DNA from: Pseudooceanicola sediminis
Lineage (GTDB): Bacteria > Pseudomonadota > Alphaproteobacteria > Rhodobacterales > Rhodobacteraceae
Length of the DNA: 64,000 nt
Reading direction: 5' to 3'
Assembly: GCF_003575965.1 (NCBI RefSeq)
Contig: NZ_QWJJ01000002.1
Span: forward strand, 62,001 to 126,000
The position numbers were made by a program, and so were the translations under genes. Positions 1-9,444 of the stretch are shown one piece after another (position 1 is the first letter of the stretch; every line of letters begins with the position of its first letter). The notes under the pieces are model-generated. The model saw nothing but the letters and a program-made list of their open reading frames with translations. It was not told where the DNA came from and did not search any database.

Positions 1-62
1 TGCCCCCCGCGCCGGGGCGGCGCCCCCCCGGGGTATTTCCCGCCAGATGATGAAGAGCGCGC
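1..62. repeat. Intergenic palindromic repeat, copy 1 (partial at window edge)
   Basis: GC-rich inverted sequence followed by GGTATTTCCCGCCAGATGA and GAAGAGCGC. The same core (GGTATTTTCGGCCAGATGA, then AAAGAGC) occurs at about 35.8 kb and 41.2 kb, so this is one member of a dispersed intergenic family. The left part is cut by the window edge. No ORF is apparent in bases 1-131. Confidence 0.6.
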
Positions 63-131
63 GGCGAAGACGGACCGACGGTGAGTTTAGGCGCGCCGGG
101 CCGTGGGTGCGTGCGGGCCTAGTGACTGGGC

Positions 132-323
132 CTAGTGGCTGGGCGCGTCGGGGGTGCCGTGGTCCTTGAGGACATATTTCGCGTCGCAATAGCCGCATTC
201 GACGAAGCCGGTGTCGTCGGGGATGGTGAGCCAGACGCGCGGGTGACCGAGCGCCCCTTCGCCGCCGTCACAGGCGACCTTGTGGCTATCGACGATCCTG
301 GTTTCCGGTGCTTCGATCGGCAT
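132..323 (-). CDS. Zinc-finger domain-containing protein (zf-CHCC type)
   Basis: A 63-residue protein with the CHCC zinc-ribbon pattern: C18, then GHP with H27, then C43-x2-C46 in the context [12 protein letters not shown]. Short alphaproteobacterial proteins of this type resemble the zinc-binding part of the NDUFS6 accessory subunit of complex I. A role in metal binding or complex I assembly is inferred from the family. The ATG at 323 (MPIEAPET) is preferred over an upstream TTG at 377, because homologues of this type begin close to this point and the extra 18 residues are low complexity. Confidence 0.8.
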   Translation of the reverse strand: MPIEAPETRIVDSHKVACDGGEGALGHPRVWLTIPDDTGFVECGYCDAKYVLKDHGTPDAPSH

Positions 324-421
324 GGGCTGTCCCTTTGCGAATGGCTGAGCTGCTGTGCTGGAATTACCGCGAAACAAGGCTCCGTGGCAAGCGGTGAGGC
401 AGGCGGGCGCCGCGGCGCCGG

Positions 422-796
422 TCAGGCCTGAGGCGCGACCATGCGGCCCATGTTGCGACCGGCCAGGATATGCAGGTGGAAATGCGGCACCTCCTGCACG
501 CCATCGGGGCCGGCGTTCGAGATATAGCGCGCGCCGGTGTCCGGGGTGATCCCGGCGTCGGCGCAGATGCGCGCGACGGTGCGGTTGAAATCGACGATCT
601 CGGCGTCGCTCGCCTCGGCTGCGAAATGGTCATAGGTCACGTAGGGGCCCTTGGGGATGACCAAGACATGAGTCGGGGCCTGCGGGCGGATGTCCGCGAA
701 GGCCAGGGTGTGATCGGTTTCGAGAACGGTGTTGTTGGGAATTTCACCGCGCAGGATTTTCGCGAAGATGTTCTGGTCGTCGTAGGAATAGGTCAA
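422..796 (-). CDS. HIT family protein (HINT-like nucleotide hydrolase)
   Basis: A 124-residue histidine-triad protein. The signature HFHLHIL is visible with H105, H107 and H109, preceded by the conserved nucleotide-binding strand HVLVIPK (43-49) and the N-terminal [11 protein letters not shown] typical of the Hint branch. Proteins of this family hydrolyse AMP-linked phosphoramidates such as adenosine 5'-monophosphoramidate. It is full length for the family. It lies on the same strand as the glycosyltransferase 46 bp upstream (843-2420), so the two may share a transcript, but no functional link is obvious. Confidence 0.92.
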   Translation of the reverse strand: MTYSYDDQNIFAKILRGEIPNNTVLETDHTLAFADIRPQAPTHVLVIPKGPYVTYDHFAAEASDAEIVDFNRTVARICADAGITPDTGARYISNAGPDGVQEVPHFHLHILAGRNMGRMVAPQA

Positions 797-842
797 GGTT
801 TACCTCGGGTTGGCAGGGGTCGGGTGCGGGTCAGGACGGGCC

Positions 843-2420
843 TCAGTCCGTGAACAGGTGGTCGAGCGCCACGATATCATGTGCGGTGGCCAGTGGCACG
901 CCCAGGAATCCGGCGACCGCGGGGGCATTTTCCGCCGCTGCCTGCTGTTCGCGGATGCGGTAGAGATTTTCGAAATCGCTGTCGCGGATCTGATCGGATT
1001 CGAAGGTCATGTCGTGGCGGATGGTGGGCAGCAGGCGCGCCAGGGTTTCGGGCGGCGTGCGTTCGCCCGCGAGACCGACGCGCCGGGCGTGGCCGGTGAG
1101 ATAATCGTCGCTAAAGGCGCAGTCGATTTCGAGCAGGCGGGTCTGGGCGCGATCACTGCAGAAGTCGTGCAGCAGGTCGAGGCCGGAGGGATCCATGCAG
1201 ACGACCATGCGGTCCGTCTTGTGATAATCGAACAGCATCCGCATCAGCGCGCGTCGGTGGCGGGTGCGTTTTTCCAGGTTGGTCTGGATGCCGCCGAGGT
1301 CGGGCAGCGGCGTGTGGTCTTCGTGAAACAGGTAATCGACGCAGTGCAGGCCGGTCACCTGGCGGATCTGGTCGACCAGCCGCTTTGCGACGTGCCATTT
1401 CTTGCAGATCACGATCATCAGCTGGCGTTCCCGTCCCAGCGAGCTTTCGGTTTCCCAGAAGCGGGTGGCAAAGCGGCGCCCGACGCGGCCGCGCCCCGAG
1501 AGGAACCGGAACAGCGAGCGCCCCTCGTTCGAGATCTGGAAATCGACACCGCGGGCGGCGTAGAGCTGACCCAGGCGGCGCTTCATTTCATGCGCCTGGG
1601 GGCTGATCTTGCGGGCAAAGAGGTAATCCTGGCCAAGCAGCAGGTCGTAGTGGTCGTTGTAGAAGGTGACCGGCATGCCGTAGTCGGTGAACAGCAGGAA
1701 CGTCAGGGTGCGGGCGCTGATTTCGGTTTCCGGCACCAGGTGGCGCACGAGGGTCTGGAAGAACGTCTCGTCCGGGATCCAGGTGCGGCGGAAAAAGCGC
1801 ATCACGTCGCGGCGGGTGCGGCAAAAATCGAGGATCGCCTCGATCGTGCGGCGGCGCAGGCACCACCACTGGGAGCCGATCTGGATCTGCAGGTCCGCCG
1901 GGATGCTGCGCGCCAGACCGAAGCGCCGTTGAAAGGCGATGGATCTGTAGAAAAGACGCTTGTTCTTTCGCTCGTTGAAGGGGTGCCGGTAGATCAGCCG
2001 TTCTTCCTTGATGCCGGTCTTGATCCAGCCCGAGCTGTGGAAATCGAAACTTTCGATATAATCCACCTCGTCGCGGTCAAGGACATCATGGGCGTATTCG
2101 GCGGATTTGATCGCCATGCAGTCGCCGGAGACCATGTAGAAATGCGTCGCACGCGGAAAGGCGTCGACGGCGGCCTGCACGGCGTGGAGCGTGGCCTGCA
2201 CCAGGCTCCATTCGCCCCATCCGCACTTGGCCCGCTTGTGCGCAAAGACGACACGGGGATTGTCGTGGAGCGCGGCGCGAATGCGCTGATAGTCCGCCGG
2301 ACTGGCACGGGCGTCGAAATGAATCGACATGTAGTCGCCCACCGCTGTCAGCCGCTGCGCCTGATCTATGATGGCCTCAGGATCCTTGTGGCACAACAAT
2401 ATGAATGCAATGGTCGCCAT
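843..2420 (-). CDS. Core-2/I-branching type glycosyltransferase (GT14) with DUF5928-like C-terminus
   Basis: A 525-residue protein. The first ~250 residues look like a bacterial GT14 'Branch' transferase (beta-1,6-N-acetylglucosaminyltransferase family): MATIAFILLCHKDPE at the start, then HFDARAS, FYMVSGDCMAIKS and GSQWWCLRR. The remaining ~270 residues match the DUF5928-type extension I associate with this protein in Rhodobacterales. No signal peptide or membrane segment is seen, so it probably acts in the cytoplasm on a lipid-linked or nascent surface glycan. It is divergent from a sulfotransferase that starts 177 bp away, which suggests both decorate one exopolysaccharide or capsule. The ATG at 2420 is chosen because the open frame upstream runs antisense through the sulfotransferase. 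Acceptor and donor are unknown. Confidence 0.8.
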   Translation of the reverse strand: MATIAFILLCHKDPEAIIDQAQRLTAVGDYMSIHFDARASPADYQRIRAALHDNPRVVFAHKRAKCGWGEWSLVQATLHAVQAAVDAFPRATHFYMVSGDCMAIKSAEYAHDVLDRDEVDYIESFDFHSSGWIKTGIKEERLIYRHPFNERKNKRLFYRSIAFQRRFGLARSIPADLQIQIGSQWWCLRRRTIEAILDFCRTRRDVMRFFRRTWIPDETFFQTLVRHLVPETEISARTLTFLLFTDYGMPVTFYNDHYDLLLGQDYLFARKISPQAHEMKRRLGQLYAARGVDFQISNEGRSLFRFLSGRGRVGRRFATRFWETESSLGRERQLMIVICKKWHVAKRLVDQIRQVTGLHCVDYLFHEDHTPLPDLGGIQTNLEKRTRHRRALMRMLFDYHKTDRMVVCMDPSGLDLLHDFCSDRAQTRLLEIDCAFSDDYLTGHARRVGLAGERTPPETLARLLPTIRHDMTFESDQIRDSDFENLYRIREQQAAAENAPAVAGFLGVPLATAHDIVALDHLFTD

Positions 2421-2597
2421 TGGCGAAACGTTAAGCCTTTCGACTGCATCAAGGTAGCCAAGTTTATGCGGCAACTTGGGTGCAAAAAACAGGCCTTGTT
2501 TGGGTTTTGCTGCACTATGGTCAAAGGGGCCGGAACGGGAGACGAGACCGGAACTGGCCGCGCGCCGGATCTGGCGGTGAGATCGGAGACTGGGTGA

Positions 2598-3416
2598 ATG
2601 GGTTTTCCCGGAACATGGATGACGGAGAGCGAGAGCGTGATCTATCGCGTGGTGCCCAAGTGCGCCTGCTCGACCATCGGACAGATCCTGTATTATTCCG
2701 ACCACGGACAATTCTTTGACGGGGACATCCATGATGCCACGGGCGGCCTGCACAAATGGGCGCTGGAGGCGAGCCAGCCCCTGATCGAGGGCAATGCAAG
2801 GGCGCACAAGAGCTTTGCCTTTACCTGCGTGCGCAATCCCTACACGCGCATCCTGTCCTCCTTTTTCGACAAGATCTGCGGCATCCAACGCAACGGCAGC
2901 CGCTATCGGGGCAACCTGGTGCCGATGCTGACCCAGAAATACGGCATCGAGGTTGGCGGCGCCGATGGCACCGAAACGTTTGACCAGATTGCCAGTTTTC
3001 GACGGTTTCTGCTGTTTGCACGCGACACGATCCGCTGGCGGCGCCCGATGGACCCCGATATCCACTGGTCGGCCATGTCGGGGCATGTCTCGACCTATAT
3101 CGTCAACGGCGGGCGCTATGACGCGATCTTGTGGACCGAGGCGTTCAACGATGGCATGGGCAAGGTACTGGACCACATCAAGACCCCGCATCCCGTCGAC
3201 CTGGCCACGATCCCGCGTTTCAACGAAAGCGAAGGGCATGGCCCGAAACGCCTGCACCCGGTCGAGGATTATTTTGACGATCTGTCGATGCACCTGGTGT
3301 ACGAGATCTACAAACGCGATTTCGACATGTTCAAATACGACGCGCACGACCCGTCCAACAAGATGCCGGGGGGCGAGATCGACCTGGACGAGGTGCACGC
3401 GAAGCTGGGGGAGTAG
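2598..3416 (+). CDS. Sulfotransferase family protein
   Basis: A 272-residue PAPS-dependent sulfotransferase of the Sulfotransfer_2 type. The 5'-phosphosulfate loop is PKCACSTIG at residues 20-28. The 3'-phosphate-binding segment is CVRNPYTRILSSFFD, with the R79-N-P motif followed by serines. There is no signal peptide. The start has GGAG about 10 bp upstream. Its position opposite the GT14/DUF5928 glycosyltransferase suggests sulfation of a carbohydrate made by that enzyme. The substrate cannot be read from the sequence. Confidence 0.85.
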   Translation: MGFPGTWMTESESVIYRVVPKCACSTIGQILYYSDHGQFFDGDIHDATGGLHKWALEASQPLIEGNARAHKSFAFTCVRNPYTRILSSFFDKICGIQRNGSRYRGNLVPMLTQKYGIEVGGADGTETFDQIASFRRFLLFARDTIRWRRPMDPDIHWSAMSGHVSTYIVNGGRYDAILWTEAFNDGMGKVLDHIKTPHPVDLATIPRFNESEGHGPKRLHPVEDYFDDLSMHLVYEIYKRDFDMFKYDAHDPSNKMPGGEIDLDEVHAKLGE

Positions 3417-3526
3417 GGCGGCCATGCGCGCCGCCCCCCCCTCACCCGTCGCCGGAAGCCAGCCCCCCCCGACACCGGCCAAGAATAGTCTGGCCGCAAC
3501 CGCAAGACGATCGGCCTTGCCATGGC

Positions 3527-4570
3527 TCAGGCGGGTCGCACCGCCCTGAAAGGCCTGGTCCACCGGGTCACCGCCGCAAGCAAGGGCTTTTCGAGGCATA
3601 GATACGTCCCGACGCCCGCAGCGACCCCCAGCGTGACCATGATCAGCAGCGCAATCCAGGGATGGTTCGGCACGAACGGCGAGGCCAGCCGTACCGAGAA
3701 GTGAAACGACAGCAGGTGCACAAGGTAGATGGAGAAACTGGCATCGCCAATCAGCTCGAGCCCCGGAAATCGCCTTGGGGTGCCCGACGCGGCGAAAATC
3801 GCGCAGGCCGAGACGGCCCCATAGATCAAGGTTCGCGCCGCGCTGGACAGGCCCGGCAGGTTGAACAGCACGATCGGGGCGACGATCAAAGCCACAACCG
3901 AGACCGCAAACGCCCCGGTGGTATCGCGCATCCCCTTCGCCCGCAGGTAGAGCGCCGCCACACCGACGCCCATGGGAAACAGCAGGTTGAGATTGCCGGC
4001 CAGCACGTATTTCAGGGTCGCAACGCCAGAGTAATCGGGGCTCTGACGCACTGTGAAAGCCAGGCAGCTTAGTGCCCAGATCGCCAGAAGGACGTAAAAG
4101 GCGCGGCTGGAAAAGAAGAAGCACGCAAAAACGAGATAGAAGAAAAGCTCGTGCCTCAGCGTCCAGATGACCACCGGCAAGGGGCGCTCGACCGCGGGTA
4201 TGATCAGCGCCGAGCTTAGCCAGGTCAGGACTGAATGGGTTTCATTCGTCACACCCACCGCGTTCAGGACGACCAGGAACGCGAACCAAAGCGAGACGAC
4301 CATGAAGGTGATCGGAAAGATCCTGACAAAGCGCTTGAGCGCGTAGTTCTGAAGCGAGACCGGCCCCTTTTCGTCAGCGGCGTGGATGAAATATATGATG
4401 AACCCGCTCAGAACGAAGAACAATTCGACACCGCGCGTCCCAAGGTCCAGGTCCTCGACCCGGGTCAGGGTCGGGTTCTGCCTGGCCAGCCAGCTGGAGG
4501 CGTGATGAACAACGACGCCCGTCGCGGCGAGTCCCCTGAGCACCTGCAATCCGGCCAAGTGCCTTTTCAT
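3527..4570 (-). CDS. Acyltransferase 3 family membrane protein (OafA/YrhL-like)
   Basis: A 347-residue polytopic inner-membrane protein of the acyltransferase_3 family. Its opening LQVLRGLAATGVVVHH carries the family arginine (R12) and histidines (H22/H23), and GVELFFVLSGFII forms the next helix. About ten hydrophobic segments follow. Members O-acetylate or otherwise acylate surface polysaccharides, lipid A or peptidoglycan. It stands convergent to the sulfotransferase and alone on its strand, so a role in decorating the same surface polymer is inferred from location only. Confidence 0.88.
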   Translation of the reverse strand: MKRHLAGLQVLRGLAATGVVVHHASSWLARQNPTLTRVEDLDLGTRGVELFFVLSGFIIYFIHAADEKGPVSLQNYALKRFVRIFPITFMVVSLWFAFLVVLNAVGVTNETHSVLTWLSSALIIPAVERPLPVVIWTLRHELFFYLVFACFFFSSRAFYVLLAIWALSCLAFTVRQSPDYSGVATLKYVLAGNLNLLFPMGVGVAALYLRAKGMRDTTGAFAVSVVALIVAPIVLFNLPGLSSAARTLIYGAVSACAIFAASGTPRRFPGLELIGDASFSIYLVHLLSFHFSVRLASPFVPNHPWIALLIMVTLGVAAGVGTYLCLEKPLLAAVTRWTRPFRAVRPA

Positions 4571-4749
4571 GTAACCACCTGATTAAAAAGGAAAAGCACC
4601 TAAGCGTGGTGAGCGTGTCGCCGGCATGTCAAGTCAAAGCCGCACCGCGATCCGCCTCTTTGGATTGCCCGCACAAAGATGCCGCGAAACCCGCCTGCTT
4701 GAACGCGGATGCCCATTTTCGCGCCCCCTCGGCAATCCCCGGGCCGCAC

Positions 4750-4778
4750 AAAAAAAGCCCCACCGCAAGCGGCAGGGC
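4750..4778 (-). terminator. Rho-independent terminator after ccrM
   Basis: Read on the minus strand, a 10-bp stem (4769-4778 pairing with 4757-4766, two G-U pairs) is followed by a run of seven T at 4750-4756. It lies about 100 bp downstream of the ccrM stop. The rest of the 310-bp gap 4571-4880 shows no ORF. Its left end carries the upstream region of the acyltransferase gene. Confidence 0.8.
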
Positions 4779-4880
4779 CCAGTGCGCACCCTGCGTAAGA
4801 CGCAGCGGTACAGGCGGCTGTGGTTTGGAGGGTACCCCGCGCGGGACCGGGTCAGGCGCGGGGCGAATTTCGCAGTGACG

Positions 4881-5993
<1,113 letters not shown>

Positions 5994-6034
5994 TTACGGC
6001 GCGATTTTCGCGCTCGTTGTTATGGCTAAATGAT

Positions 6035-6074
6035 GAGTCAAAGCAGAATCGGGGTCAATTTGTTTATTTGATTC
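6035..6074 (-). promoter_or_regulatory. Cluster of three GANTC methylation sites upstream of ccrM
   Basis: GAGTC at 6035-6039, GAATC at 6046-6050 and GATTC at 6070-6074 fall within 40 bp, 54-93 bp upstream of the ccrM start. GANTC is the target of the enzyme encoded by the next gene. Chance expectation in 40 bp is well below one site. Promoter elements proper were not identified with confidence. Confidence 0.65.
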
Positions 6075-6086
6075 AGGGGGTTAGTT

Positions 6087-6716
6087 TTAGTCTCGACACA
6101 ATATATTGCGCACGGGGGCGAAGCTGCGCCTATGATGTGGGGTCACACCCAAATCCTGTAGGGCCGCCTTGTGTTGTTTCGTAGGATAGCCTGCGTTGCG
6201 TTCCCAGCCGTAGCCGGGAAAGTGTTGCGCCAAATCCCACATGATGTGGTCGCGGGCAATTTTCGCCATGATCGACGCCGCCGCGATGGAGAGGGAGCGC
6301 GCATCACCCTTCACCAGCGCCGTCGCGGGAAGGTTGAGACCGACGGGAATCCGGTTGCCATCGATCAGCACATGGTCGGGGCGCAGCGCCAGCCCCTGAA
6401 CGGCGCGGCGCATCGCAAGGTGGCTGGCCTGGAGGATGTTGATCTCGTCGATCTCCTCGACCGAGGCATGGGCAACAGAAACCACGGCACAATCGCGCAG
6501 CAGCGCATAGACATCCTGCCGCCGTTTCAGACCCAGCTTCTTGGAATCGTTGATGCCATCGGGGATGCGCGCGGGGTCGAGGATGACGGCGGCGGCCGTG
6601 ACCGGCCCGGCCAGCGGCCCGCGCCCGACCTCGTCCACCCCGGCGACATGCAGGGCTCCGGTCGCGCGGGCCTGCGTCTCGTAATGGAAATCGGGTTTGG
6701 GCGGCAACTGGATCAT
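6087..6716 (-). CDS. rnhB: Ribonuclease HII
   Basis: A 209-residue type-2 RNase H, which removes RNA primers and single ribonucleotides from DNA. Catalytic acidic residues are visible: D28 and E29 in [16 protein letters not shown]119 in VLIDGN and D138 in KGDA. The [14 protein letters not shown] helix follows. Length is normal. The ATG at 6716 is chosen because the frame upstream of it is low-complexity, Arg-rich and overlaps the antisense of a hairpin. It lies directly upstream of ccrM on the same strand; both act on newly replicated DNA. Confidence 0.93.
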   Translation of the reverse strand: MIQLPPKPDFHYETQARATGALHVAGVDEVGRGPLAGPVTAAAVILDPARIPDGINDSKKLGLKRRQDVYALLRDCAVVSVAHASVEEIDEINILQASHLAMRRAVQGLALRPDHVLIDGNRIPVGLNLPATALVKGDARSLSIAAASIMAKIARDHIMWDLAQHFPGYGWERNAGYPTKQHKAALQDLGVTPHHRRSFAPVRNILCRD

Positions 6717-6781
6717 GGTCCGTGTTTTGATCAGAGGCCGGGCGCACACGCAAGATCTCGCACCATGTGTCGCACGAACGA

Positions 6782-6809
6782 GTGGGGAGGCGCGGCGGCG
6801 CCTCCCCAC
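6782..6809. other. Strong GC-rich hairpin between rnhB and the 175-aa secreted protein gene
   Basis: A perfect 12-bp inverted repeat, GTGGGGAGGCGC, pairs across a 4-base loop (arms 6782-6793 and 6798-6809). It lies downstream of the gene at 6925-7452 and upstream of rnhB on the minus strand. No T-run follows, so it may be a Rho-type or processing hairpin rather than a classical intrinsic terminator. Confidence 0.55.
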
Positions 6810-6924
6810 GATCATCCCGGCAGGAGATCTGCCCGGACAGTCATGGACCTGTCCATGGGCACTTGCCGGGATGGCCCGCGCGCCGCTTGGGGATATGTCA
6901 AACGGCGCGCGGTAACCGGGTGTC

Positions 6925-7452
6925 TCAGGAGGCCTGCCAGCCGTTCTGCTGCATGCAGACCTGGCGATAGATGTAGCGCGGCCCCTGGCGGCTGGAGGTT
7001 TCCTGCAGGCACGATTGCGGCAGACGCGTCGGGATCGACGCGTAGTCACGCGCACAGGCCGCCGAATACCCCTTGGCGCGGTAGCCATCGACATAGGTCA
7101 TGACCAGGCAGTGGCTGGGCACGGCCATCACCGGGCGCGGCTGGTAACGCGGGTACGTCGGCCGCGAATCGTAGGCACGGCCCGGGCGATGATCATCGCG
7201 GCCCCGGTCACGGTCGTGCCGACGGTCATCGCGCCAATCCGGCTGCGGACGCGGGGGGTCACGCCGGGCCTGCTGCGTCTTGCGGTTGTTTTCATTGATC
7301 GCGTTTCCAATGATGAACAACGCCGTGGCACCGACGAACAGCTTTGCCAGATCCTCGTTCTTGGCCTGGACCGGTGTGGCGATCAGGGTGCTCATCGCCA
7401 GGGCGGCTGCGGCCAGCGTGGTAGTGAACTTGCGGGTTTTGCTCAGGAACAT
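6925..7452 (-). CDS. Hypothetical exported protein with Arg/Asp-rich linker
   Basis: A 175-residue protein of no recognised family. An N-terminal signal peptide is clear (basic start, [11 protein letters not shown] core, TPVQA-K cleavage near residue 30). A short hydrophobic stretch [14 protein letters not shown] follows (about 39-52). Next is an unusual linker (about 57-105) rich in R, D, H and P, for example [15 protein letters not shown]. The C-terminal ~65 residues contain four cysteines (CLV, CARD, CLQE, CMQQ), which could form two disulfides in the periplasm. It is divergent from the small secreted protein at 7674. The function is unknown. Confidence 0.7.
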   Translation of the reverse strand: MFLSKTRKFTTTLAAAALAMSTLIATPVQAKNEDLAKLFVGATALFIIGNAINENNRKTQQARRDPPRPQPDWRDDRRHDRDRGRDDHRPGRAYDSRPTYPRYQPRPVMAVPSHCLVMTYVDGYRAKGYSAACARDYASIPTRLPQSCLQETSSRQGPRYIYRQVCMQQNGWQAS

Positions 7453-7582
7453 TGTTCAGTCCTCTCTCGGGGGGCGGTGATCCGGTGCGGACTCACCTGG
7501 GGTGGGGCGCCGGGCACAGGCTCCGGGCTTGATGTCCCGACACTGGCCCTGCCCCCCTTCGCCGCACAATAACGGCGCGTGG

Positions 7583-7595
7583 TTATCCGATAACA
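7583..7595. promoter_or_regulatory. Palindrome in the divergent gap between two exported-protein genes
   Basis: GTTATCCGATAAC, with 6-bp arms around one base, lies in the 221-bp gap between the minus-strand gene starting at 7452 and the plus-strand gene at 7674. An outer inverted pair CAATAAC (7567-7573) and GTTATTG (7636-7642) is also visible. It could be an operator. No cognate regulator is evident except possibly the membrane winged-helix protein just downstream. Confidence 0.3.
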
Positions 7596-7673
7596 CGCCC
7601 GCAACCACTGCGCCGTGGCGGGCGGCTTCGCTCTGTTATTGAATGGCAGCAGCAGTTCGCCCAAGGTCAGCGC

Positions 7674-7988
7674 ATGACACGCACACATCCTCTCTCGCCG
7701 ATTCCAATGGTGATGGCCCTCGGGCTGTCGCTGATCGCGGCCTTCGCCGTGCCGGCCACGGCTGCCGGCGCCTGCTATGCCGATTACAAGGCCAAGCGCG
7801 ACAAACCCTATGAACTGCACTACGGGGTCATGCAGGTGTCGACCTGCGACAAGCAGCAGGCCGCCGACGAAGCCCGCAGCAGGCTTGCGCGCAACGGCTG
7901 GACATTGCTGAATATCGTCTCGGTTTTCGACGACACCGGATTGGCAGGCAGGAAAAGTGATGCAGGACCCTATTATCTTCGCTTCTGA
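7674..7988 (+). CDS. Small secreted protein of unknown function
   Basis: A 104-residue protein. A signal peptide of ~30 residues (MVMALGLSLIAAFAVPATAAG) is followed by a compact domain, CYADYKAKRDKPYELHYGVM, with two cysteines (about C33 and C58) that could form a disulfide. The mature part is ~73 residues. I recall similar orphan proteins in Rhodobacterales but no function. Its last 29 bases overlap the start of the next gene, the membrane-anchored winged-helix protein, so the two are probably translated in a coupled manner and functionally linked. Confidence 0.75.
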   Translation: MTRTHPLSPIPMVMALGLSLIAAFAVPATAAGACYADYKAKRDKPYELHYGVMQVSTCDKQQAADEARSRLARNGWTLLNIVSVFDDTGLAGRKSDAGPYYLRF

Positions 7989-8661
7989 CCTCAGGCGCAG
8001 CGGCACCCGTGCCGTCGTTATCGGTCTGGGGGCGGTCGTGGCGGTCCTTTTGCTGGCGGCGGTGTTTCTGTTCGTGAACCTGCCCGACGCCAATGCCTTC
8101 AACACCCGGGTCGAACGGATCTTCGTGGACAACGACCTGACCACGCTGGCCGAGGTCAAGCTGCTGAACATCCTCGCCCTGTCCGGCACGGCGTTTTCGG
8201 AAACGCTGGCCAGCTACCGCATGGTGATCTTCGTTCTGCTGGTGTTTGCCACGGCACTGCTGCTTGCGGCGCTCGGCTTTCTGATCATGCTGATCGCGAT
8301 GAACCGGCGCATGGCCCAGATCGAACGCGCCGGCATCGAGGTGAATTCGCTGATGATCAGCCGCGATGAAAAGATGGTCTACCTCAACAACCTCGGCTTC
8401 AAGCTGACGGATGCGGCCATCGAAACCCTCTCGGTCCTGGCCGAGGCGCGGATGGACGACGACGTCCTCTCCGGCGTGCAGATCGAGGCGATGATCAGCG
8501 GCAAACCCGAGGTGGATTGCGACGAGGCGGCGGGCGCCACCCGCATCAAGCGCCTGCGCGACACCCTGGGCAACCAGATCGTCAGCGAACTGCTGATCAA
8601 GAACATTGCGCGCCGGGGCTATGTTCTTTCCGTCGGCAAGGATGTTATCCGTGTGATCTGA
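7960..8661 (+). CDS. Membrane-anchored protein with C-terminal OmpR-like winged-helix domain
   Basis: A 233-residue protein. Two transmembrane segments (about 17-40 and 88-114) flank a ~45-residue periplasmic loop. The C-terminal cytoplasmic part (~147-226) follows the OmpR/PhoB winged-helix pattern: LTDAAIETLSVLAEA, then an IKRLRDTLG recognition-type helix, then NIARRGYVLSV in the place of the usual RGRGYRL wing. This resembles one-component membrane regulators such as ToxR or CadC, but with the DNA-binding domain at the C-terminus. ATG 7960 is preferred over GTG 7957 because of AGGAA spacing. It overlaps the preceding secreted-protein gene, a possible partner or signal. DNA binding is inferred, not shown. 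Confidence 0.65.
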   Translation: MQDPIIFASDLRRSGTRAVVIGLGAVVAVLLLAAVFLFVNLPDANAFNTRVERIFVDNDLTTLAEVKLLNILALSGTAFSETLASYRMVIFVLLVFATALLLAALGFLIMLIAMNRRMAQIERAGIEVNSLMISRDEKMVYLNNLGFKLTDAAIETLSVLAEARMDDDVLSGVQIEAMISGKPEVDCDEAAGATRIKRLRDTLGNQIVSELLIKNIARRGYVLSVGKDVIRVI

Positions 8662-8683
8662 ACAACGGACCGGAGGGCCAGAG

Positions 8684-9442
8684 ATGACGCAGATCGACCT
8701 GAATTCCGACCTGGGCGAAGCCTTTGGCCCCTGGAGCATGGGCGACGATGCCGCCATGCTCGACATCGTCAACAGCGCCAATATCGCCTGCGGCGGCCAT
8801 GCCAGCGACCCAGAAACGATGTTCCGCTCGCTGACCCTGTGCAAGGAAAAGGGCGTGCAGATCGGGGCCCACCCCGGCTACGCCGACCCGCTCGGCTTCG
8901 GTCGCCGCGTCATCCCGATGTCCCCGCCCGAGATAGAGCGCCTGGTCGCCGCCCAGATCGGCACGCTGCAGGGCATCGCCGCCCTGGCCGGTGCGCAGGT
9001 CAGCTATGTCAAACCGCACGGGGCCCTGAACAACTTCGCCGCCGCCGACCGTGACGCCGCAGATGCCATCGCCCGCGCCGTCCGTGCCATGCCCGGCGCC
9101 CTCGCCATGCTCGCCGTCTCGGGAACCGAACTTGAGAGCGCCGCCCGCGCCATCGGCCTCACCACCGTGTCCGAAATCTTTGCCGACCGCGGGTATCAGC
9201 CCAATGGTCAGCTCGCCCCGCGCGGCACCCCAGGCGCGATGATCCACGCCCCCGACCAGGCCGCCGATCGCCTGCTGCAATTCCTCGCCACCGGCCTGAT
9301 GCCGACCGTCGGCGGCGACCCCATCCCGCTGGAGGCCGCGTCGATCTGCGTGCACGGCGACAGTCCAGGCGCGGTTGCCATGGCCCGTCACCTGCGCGAC
9401 CGGCTACAGGCCGAGGGCATCGCCCTCAGGGCCTTCACCTGA
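8684..9442 (+). CDS. pxpA: 5-oxoprolinase subunit A (LamB/YcsF family)
   Basis: A 252-residue LamB/YcsF protein, the A subunit of the PxpABC 5-oxoproline (pyroglutamate) hydrolase, which recycles 5-oxoproline to glutamate using ATP. Family motifs are present: LNSDLGEAFG at the N-terminus, IACGGHASDP and KPHGALNN. It has a good GGAGG ribosome-binding site. pxpB and pxpC, which often adjoin pxpA, are not in the window, so it is either orphaned here or works with distant subunits. Confidence 0.92.
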   Translation: MTQIDLNSDLGEAFGPWSMGDDAAMLDIVNSANIACGGHASDPETMFRSLTLCKEKGVQIGAHPGYADPLGFGRRVIPMSPPEIERLVAAQIGTLQGIAALAGAQVSYVKPHGALNNFAAADRDAADAIARAVRAMPGALAMLAVSGTELESAARAIGLTTVSEIFADRGYQPNGQLAPRGTPGAMIHAPDQAADRLLQFLATGLMPTVGGDPIPLEAASICVHGDSPGAVAMARHLRDRLQAEGIALRAFT

Positions 9443-9444
9443 TC

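Noticed and set aside
2421-4124. Open frame of 1093 codons on the minus strand continuing upstream of the glycosyltransferase
   Set aside because: The upstream part runs antisense through the sulfotransferase and overlaps the acyltransferase; it has no family motif. It reflects high-GC codon bias.
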